From assembly GCA_029932585.1 (NCBI GenBank), contig JAOZPU010000006.1:1-36461 (forward strand): DNA of 36,461 nt, read 5' to 3'. A program made the position numbers and the translations under genes. The notes below the pieces were generated by a model that worked only from the letters and a program-made list of their open reading frames with translations, searched no databases and was not told the DNA's origin. Source of the stretch: Spirochaetia bacterium (lineage in GTDB: Bacteria > Spirochaetota > Spirochaetia > B11-G9). This document shows, piece after piece, positions 33,323 through 36,461 of this stretch. Each line of letters opens with the position of its first letter. Position 1 is the stretch's first letter.

Positions 33323-33898
33323 TTAAATATTTTTTATTCGACCAGAATTTACAAGCTTATCAAAAAGCTGCATAGAAAATTCAGCAACCCTATATCCATT
33401 ATCCCGAAGATAAGCAGTTCTATCATTTAACACTTTTATTGTCATTTCATTCAAATCCATTTGCATAATTTCTGCTCTTAGAGTGTTTGTAATATGTTTT
33501 CTACCTGGCTCAATATAATCTGCAATATAAAGGATCTGTCCTAATTTACCCATGTCCGGGTGTCCTGTGGTATGCCACCGGATAGCTTGCAATATATCAT
33601 TATCTTTAAGATTAAACTTTTCACCTAATAATGCAGCTCCAATCCTTCCATGAAGAAGCACAGGACTTAGTTTTTCTTCGGAACTAATTAGATAATTGTC
33701 ATTGAGTAAATTAATCATTTTATCGTCTAATTTCGTTTCTCTGGAAATATCATGAGCTATCCCTGCTATCCTTCCTTTTTTTTCATCTACACCAAACCTA
33801 CTACAAAGATCAACACAAATCAAAGCTGTTGATAAAGAATGTTCAAGTCTTGATCTACTTAGATTCGTCTCTATATATTTTCTAATTTCATGAAACAT
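33323..33898 (-). CDS. yqeK: HD-domain nucleotide hydrolase YqeK
   Basis: 191 residues. HD-domain metal motif: SRLEHSLSTALICV near 15-28, then GIAHDISRE near 46-54, LLHGRIGAALL near 81-91, and IRWHTTGHPDMGKLGQILYIADYIEPGR near 106-133, all expected for YqeK. Family members hydrolyse diadenosine tetraphosphate to ADP. It follows nadD by 1 base, an association seen in many bacteria, where the two are sometimes fused. The ribosome site (AAGGA) lies rather far from the ATG. Confidence 0.94.
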   Translation of the reverse strand: MFHEIRKYIETNLSRSRLEHSLSTALICVDLCSRFGVDEKKGRIAGIAHDISRETKLDDKMINLLNDNYLISSEEKLSPVLLHGRIGAALLGEKFNLKDNDILQAIRWHTTGHPDMGKLGQILYIADYIEPGRKHITNTLRAEIMQMDLNEMTIKVLNDRTAYLRDNGYRVAEFSMQLFDKLVNSGRIKNI

Positions 33899-33899
33899 C

Positions 33900-34466
33900 T
33901 TATCTGTATAAATCCTTCTCTATTATATACGCATATACATTTTCTGGAACCAAATACCTAAATGCTTTACCTGTTTTTATTCTATTTCTAATATCTGTTG
34001 AAGAAATATTAATAGACTTATTATTTAAATAACTATGAACAATATTCGTAGTTAATTGGAACTTTGACTCTCTATGTGCAACAACTATATCAACTACTTC
34101 AAGAAGCTTGTCCACATTATGCCATTTGCTCAAACCCTCTATTAGATCATCTCCTATAAAAAGCCCTACCCTACCTGAAATACTATATTTCGCCTTTATA
34201 GAGTTTACAGTATCTATCATATAAGAAATACCACCACGCTCAATCTCACACAAATCTACTAATGAACTATTTTTTTCAAGTGACAGTTCAAGCATTTTAA
34301 TTCTATCATTTACAGGTACTAATTCGGAATTAGGTTTATGTGCCTGAGAATTTGAAGGAATAAAAAGAATCCTCTTATAACCAAATTGGATCTTTAATTC
34401 TTCACTCATATAAAGATGTCCATTATGTATCGGATTAAATGTACCCCCGATAATAATTGTCTTCAA
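33900..34466 (-). CDS. nadD: Nicotinate-nucleotide adenylyltransferase
   Basis: 188 residues. Makes deamido-NAD from nicotinate mononucleotide and ATP in NAD synthesis. GGTFNPIHNGH near 8-18 is the nucleotidyltransferase motif with HNGH; PSNSQAHKP is the adjacent substrate loop near 37-45. The C-terminal ATP motif SSTDIRNRIKTGKAFRYLVP matches the ISSTxIR pattern. Start is TTG with TTGGAG upstream. It lies 2 bases from obg, so the two are coupled. Confidence 0.96.
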   Translation of the reverse strand: MKTIIIGGTFNPIHNGHLYMSEELKIQFGYKRILFIPSNSQAHKPNSELVPVNDRIKMLELSLEKNSSLVDLCEIERGGISYMIDTVNSIKAKYSISGRVGLFIGDDLIEGLSKWHNVDKLLEVVDIVVAHRESKFQLTTNIVHSYLNNKSINISSTDIRNRIKTGKAFRYLVPENVYAYIIEKDLYR

Positions 34467-34468
34467 TT

Positions 34469-35449
34469 TTAGTCTCCAATTATCCCGGCAAAGATATTCT
34501 CAAGCTCTTTTAAACCTTCTCTTGTATATACAGATATTCCAAGTACCTTTTCATGGGGCAATGATTTTTTAAGTTCAGTTAATTTAATATCTTCAAAATC
34601 AAGATCAGTTTTTGTTCCAAGAATTATACGTTTTCTTTTAATAAGATCCGGAGCATATGCTTCAAGTTCCCTGTAAAGAATCTTAAATACATCATTACTA
34701 TCGGGAGAATCCAAATCTATAAGAAATATCAGAGCCTTGGTTCTCGAAATATGTTTTAAAAATTTAAATCCCATTCCAGCTCCGGAAGAAGCACCTTCTA
34801 TAATACCAGGTATATCTGCAATTACAAAATCACCATTAGGAGTATTCAGAACACCCAAATTTGGTATTTTTGTTGTAAATGGATAGGAACCAATTTTAGG
34901 ATTTGCATTTGTCAGTGCATTTAAAAGGGATGATTTTCCTGCATTAGGTAAACCGACAAGACCAATATCTGCGATTATAGCAAGTTCAATATGGAGTCGT
35001 TTTTCTTCCTTGCTTTTCCCTTTTTGTGCATATCTGGGGGTTTGTTTTTTAGCAGTTGAAAAATGATAATTTCCAAGGCCACCTTTTCCACCTTTAGCAT
35101 AAACAAACCTTTCAAAACCTGTAAGATCCTTAATAATCTCACCTGTATCCGGGTCTTTTATAAGAGTACCAGGAGGCACAGGTATCTCTGCATCCTTTCC
35201 ATCCTTTCCATGTCGACGGCGACCTTCACCCTGATGACCTTTTTCAGCTTTGTAAACTCTTTTTCTTTTAAGATGGGATAATGTTTTTAAATTATTTTTT
35301 ACAACAAAGACAACACTGCCACCTGTTCCTCCATCACCCCCGTCAGGACCTCCGAAAGGAACATACTTTTCTCTACGAAAAGAAACAGCACCATTACCGC
35401 CGCTTCCGGCGGAAACATCGATAAAGGTTTCATCTGCAAAACCTATCAT
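34469..35449 (-). CDS. obg: GTPase Obg (short form without C-terminal domain)
   Basis: 326 residues. The glycine-rich Obg fold fills 1-158, starting FADETFIDVSAGSGGNGAVSF. The GTPase domain has G1 GLPNAGKS at 166-173, G3 ADIPGIIEGAS and G4 TKTD. It stops soon after the last G-domain helices, so the OCT domain found in many longer Obg proteins is absent. Obg joins ribosome assembly, stress responses and chromosome segregation. It follows rpmA by 22 bases in the normal L21-Prp-L27-Obg order. Confidence 0.97.
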   Translation of the reverse strand: MIGFADETFIDVSAGSGGNGAVSFRREKYVPFGGPDGGDGGTGGSVVFVVKNNLKTLSHLKRKRVYKAEKGHQGEGRRRHGKDGKDAEIPVPPGTLIKDPDTGEIIKDLTGFERFVYAKGGKGGLGNYHFSTAKKQTPRYAQKGKSKEEKRLHIELAIIADIGLVGLPNAGKSSLLNALTNANPKIGSYPFTTKIPNLGVLNTPNGDFVIADIPGIIEGASSGAGMGFKFLKHISRTKALIFLIDLDSPDSNDVFKILYRELEAYAPDLIKRKRIILGTKTDLDFEDIKLTELKKSLPHEKVLGISVYTREGLKELENIFAGIIGD

Positions 35450-35471
35450 ATTAAACTCTTAATATCTTAAT

Positions 35472-35726
35472 CTAAGCGCCAGTAACAATATTTACGTACT
35501 TACGATTAGCTCTTTGCTTAAACTCAACAGCACCAGCTGCTTTTGCAAAAAGGGTAAAATCCTTGCCACAACCTACATTAATTCCAGGATGAAATTTTGT
35601 ACCTTTTTGTCTTACAATAATTTCACCGGCTTTAACAACCTGGCCACCGGATCGCTTAACACCAAGACGTTTTGATTCAGAATCTCTTCCATTTTTGGTA
35701 GAACCACCACCTTTTTTATGTGCCAT
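35472..35726 (-). CDS. rpmA: Large-subunit ribosomal protein bL27
   Basis: 84 residues. Starts [20 protein letters not shown], the direct mature form, with [21 protein letters not shown] and a [14 protein letters not shown] region. bL27's N-terminus reaches the peptidyl transferase centre. No N-terminal extension of the type cleaved by Prp in Firmicutes is present. AAGGAG precedes the ATG, 3 bases after prp. Confidence 0.98.
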   Translation of the reverse strand: MAHKKGGGSTKNGRDSESKRLGVKRSGGQVVKAGEIIVRQKGTKFHPGINVGCGKDFTLFAKAAGAVEFKQRANRKYVNIVTGA

Positions 35727-35729
35727 ATC

Positions 35730-36089
35730 TTACTCCTTATTATCCATAATACCAGGATTCTTATTAACAAGTTGAATCCTGCAGAAAGAGGGATATTCAG
35801 CTTCTAAATCTTTAAGACCAAGTAAAGCAAAAGAACTAACGCCCCCAAGCCACTCTCGTTTAGATTCCTCTAAAAGTTTCAATCTTAAATGAAGCTCTCC
35901 CTGCTCCTCTGTACTGCCGACAAGCTCGACAGAAGGCTCAATTTCCAATATTCTGGAAACCGTTCTTAATAATACAGATGCTGCACTGCAGATAATATCT
36001 GCACCTCTAGCAGCAGAACCTGAATGACCAGAAGCATCTATCCCATAGAGACAGCCGCTATTATCCAGCCATAAAGTTACATTTATCAA
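35730..36089 (-). CDS. prp: Ribosomal-processing cysteine protease Prp
   Basis: 119 residues of the DUF464/Prp family. The active-site segment is GIDASGHSGSAARGADIICSA, placing His 22 and Cys 34 at the same numbers as the dyad known from Staphylococcus Prp. The rest carries the conserved SVLLRTVSRIL helix. In Firmicutes Prp removes the N-terminal extension of bL27. Here L27 lacks that extension, so the role must be different or vestigial. The start is TTG because no ATG fits; AGGAG within the end of rplU serves it at somewhat long spacing. The gene lies between rplU and rpmA, as in Firmicutes. Confidence 0.92.
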   Translation of the reverse strand: MINVTLWLDNSGCLYGIDASGHSGSAARGADIICSAASVLLRTVSRILEIEPSVELVGSTEEQGELHLRLKLLEESKREWLGGVSSFALLGLKDLEAEYPSFCRIQLVNKNPGIMDNKE

Positions 36090-36096
36090 GAAATAA

Positions 36097-36411
36097 CTAA
36101 ACTCCTGCTATTTCATTTACCTTAACATAGGTAAAATTCTGTCTGTGCCCTTGCTTTCTTCTATAACCTTTTCTTCTTTTGAACTTAATAATAGTTACTT
36201 TCTTATCTTTTTTATGGTCTTCAACAGTCGTAGTTATCTTAACACCCTTTACATAGGGAGTACCAACCTTAACCTTTCCATCATTATTAAGAAGAAGAAC
36301 AGAATCAAATTCCAATACTGAACCTGTTTCAGCATCAACATTGTCAATTTTCAAGACAGAATCTTTCTCTGCTTTGTATTGTTTTCCTAAAATTTCTACT
36401 AATGCGTACAT
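36097..36411 (-). CDS. rplU: Large-subunit ribosomal protein bL21
   Basis: 104 residues. MYALVEILGKQYKAEKDSVLKID at the start, the VGTPYVKGVKITTTVEDH middle and KRRKGYRRKQGHRQNFTYVKV near the C-terminus are diagnostic of bL21, which binds 23S rRNA. TTGAGG precedes the ATG. It is the first gene of the rplU-prp-rpmA-obg run; only 50 bases upstream remain in the window, and no confident promoter can be picked from them. Confidence 0.98.
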   Translation of the reverse strand: MYALVEILGKQYKAEKDSVLKIDNVDAETGSVLEFDSVLLLNNDGKVKVGTPYVKGVKITTTVEDHKKDKKVTIIKFKRRKGYRRKQGHRQNFTYVKVNEIAGV

Positions 36412-36461
36412 CTACTAAACCTCAATTATTTCAAAATCAACGTAGGCTACTATATAGCACA

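Overview
The window is an AT-rich chromosomal segment of a spirochaete, most likely class Spirochaetia, order Spirochaetales. This placement is inferred from gene order and protein families, not from a marker-gene phylogeny. Supporting gene orders are cdsA-dxr-rseP; rpsF-ssb-rpsR-DUF2232-rplI-dnaB; ispE-spoVG-tRNA-rplY-pth-tilS-ftsH; and rplU-prp-rpmA-obg-nadD-yqeK-LCP-rsfS. Lipoprotein and periplasmic proteins indicate a double-membrane envelope. I see no phage, insertion sequence, CRISPR array or clear sign of horizontal transfer. Coding density is very high and no gene-free stretch exceeds 300 bases.

Layout. Positions 1-5282 (+) carry the end of cdsA, then dxr, rseP, a CpXC zinc-ribbon protein and a secreted WD40-type beta-propeller. 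Positions 5285-9898 (-) hold a promoter with a structured leader, rpsF, ssb, rpsR, a DUF2232-like membrane protein, rplI and dnaB, followed by a separately promoted comFB homologue. Positions 9967-10662 hold a terminator, a 56-residue basic ORF missing from the ORF track (-), and yidD (+). Positions 10663-12683 (-) hold a LysM/degenerate LytM protein, udk and a secreted acidic protein with a tetrapeptide-repeat tail. Positions 12782-15990 (+) hold a membrane-anchored parvulin and an MptE/Maf-like protein. Positions 15987-30907 (-) form a long same-strand run: ispE, spoVG, tRNA-Gln, rplY, pth, tilS, ftsH, a calcium-repeat periplasmic protein, an HtrA lipoprotein, three soluble phosphorelay proteins and lepA. 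Positions 30963-31795 (+) carry a CheX-like gene and an extremely acidic small protein. Positions 31774-36411 (-) carry the rplU-to-rsfS run.

How the genes work together. Most genes serve translation (L21, L27, L9, L25, S6, S18, EF4, Obg, RsfS, Pth, TilS, tRNA-Gln), replication (DnaB, SSB), isoprenoid supply (Dxr, IspE) and envelope proteostasis (RseP, FtsH, HtrA, parvulin, YidD). The most unusual accessory block is ftsH / calcium-repeat protein / HtrA lipoprotein / soluble REC-PAS-kinase / NarL-type regulator / REC-kinase-REC hybrid. It could couple envelope protein quality control to a cytoplasmic phosphorelay; that is inference from adjacency.

Points worth a second look are two plus-strand genes whose promoters put +1 at the ATG, four convergent gene pairs with no terminator space, a Prp protease with an intact dyad beside an L27 that lacks the cleavable extension, an LCP protein and a LytM protein with degenerate active sites, and two small uncharacterised proteins of opposite extreme charge. 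I did not find a clear, self-contained novel defence or mobile system.
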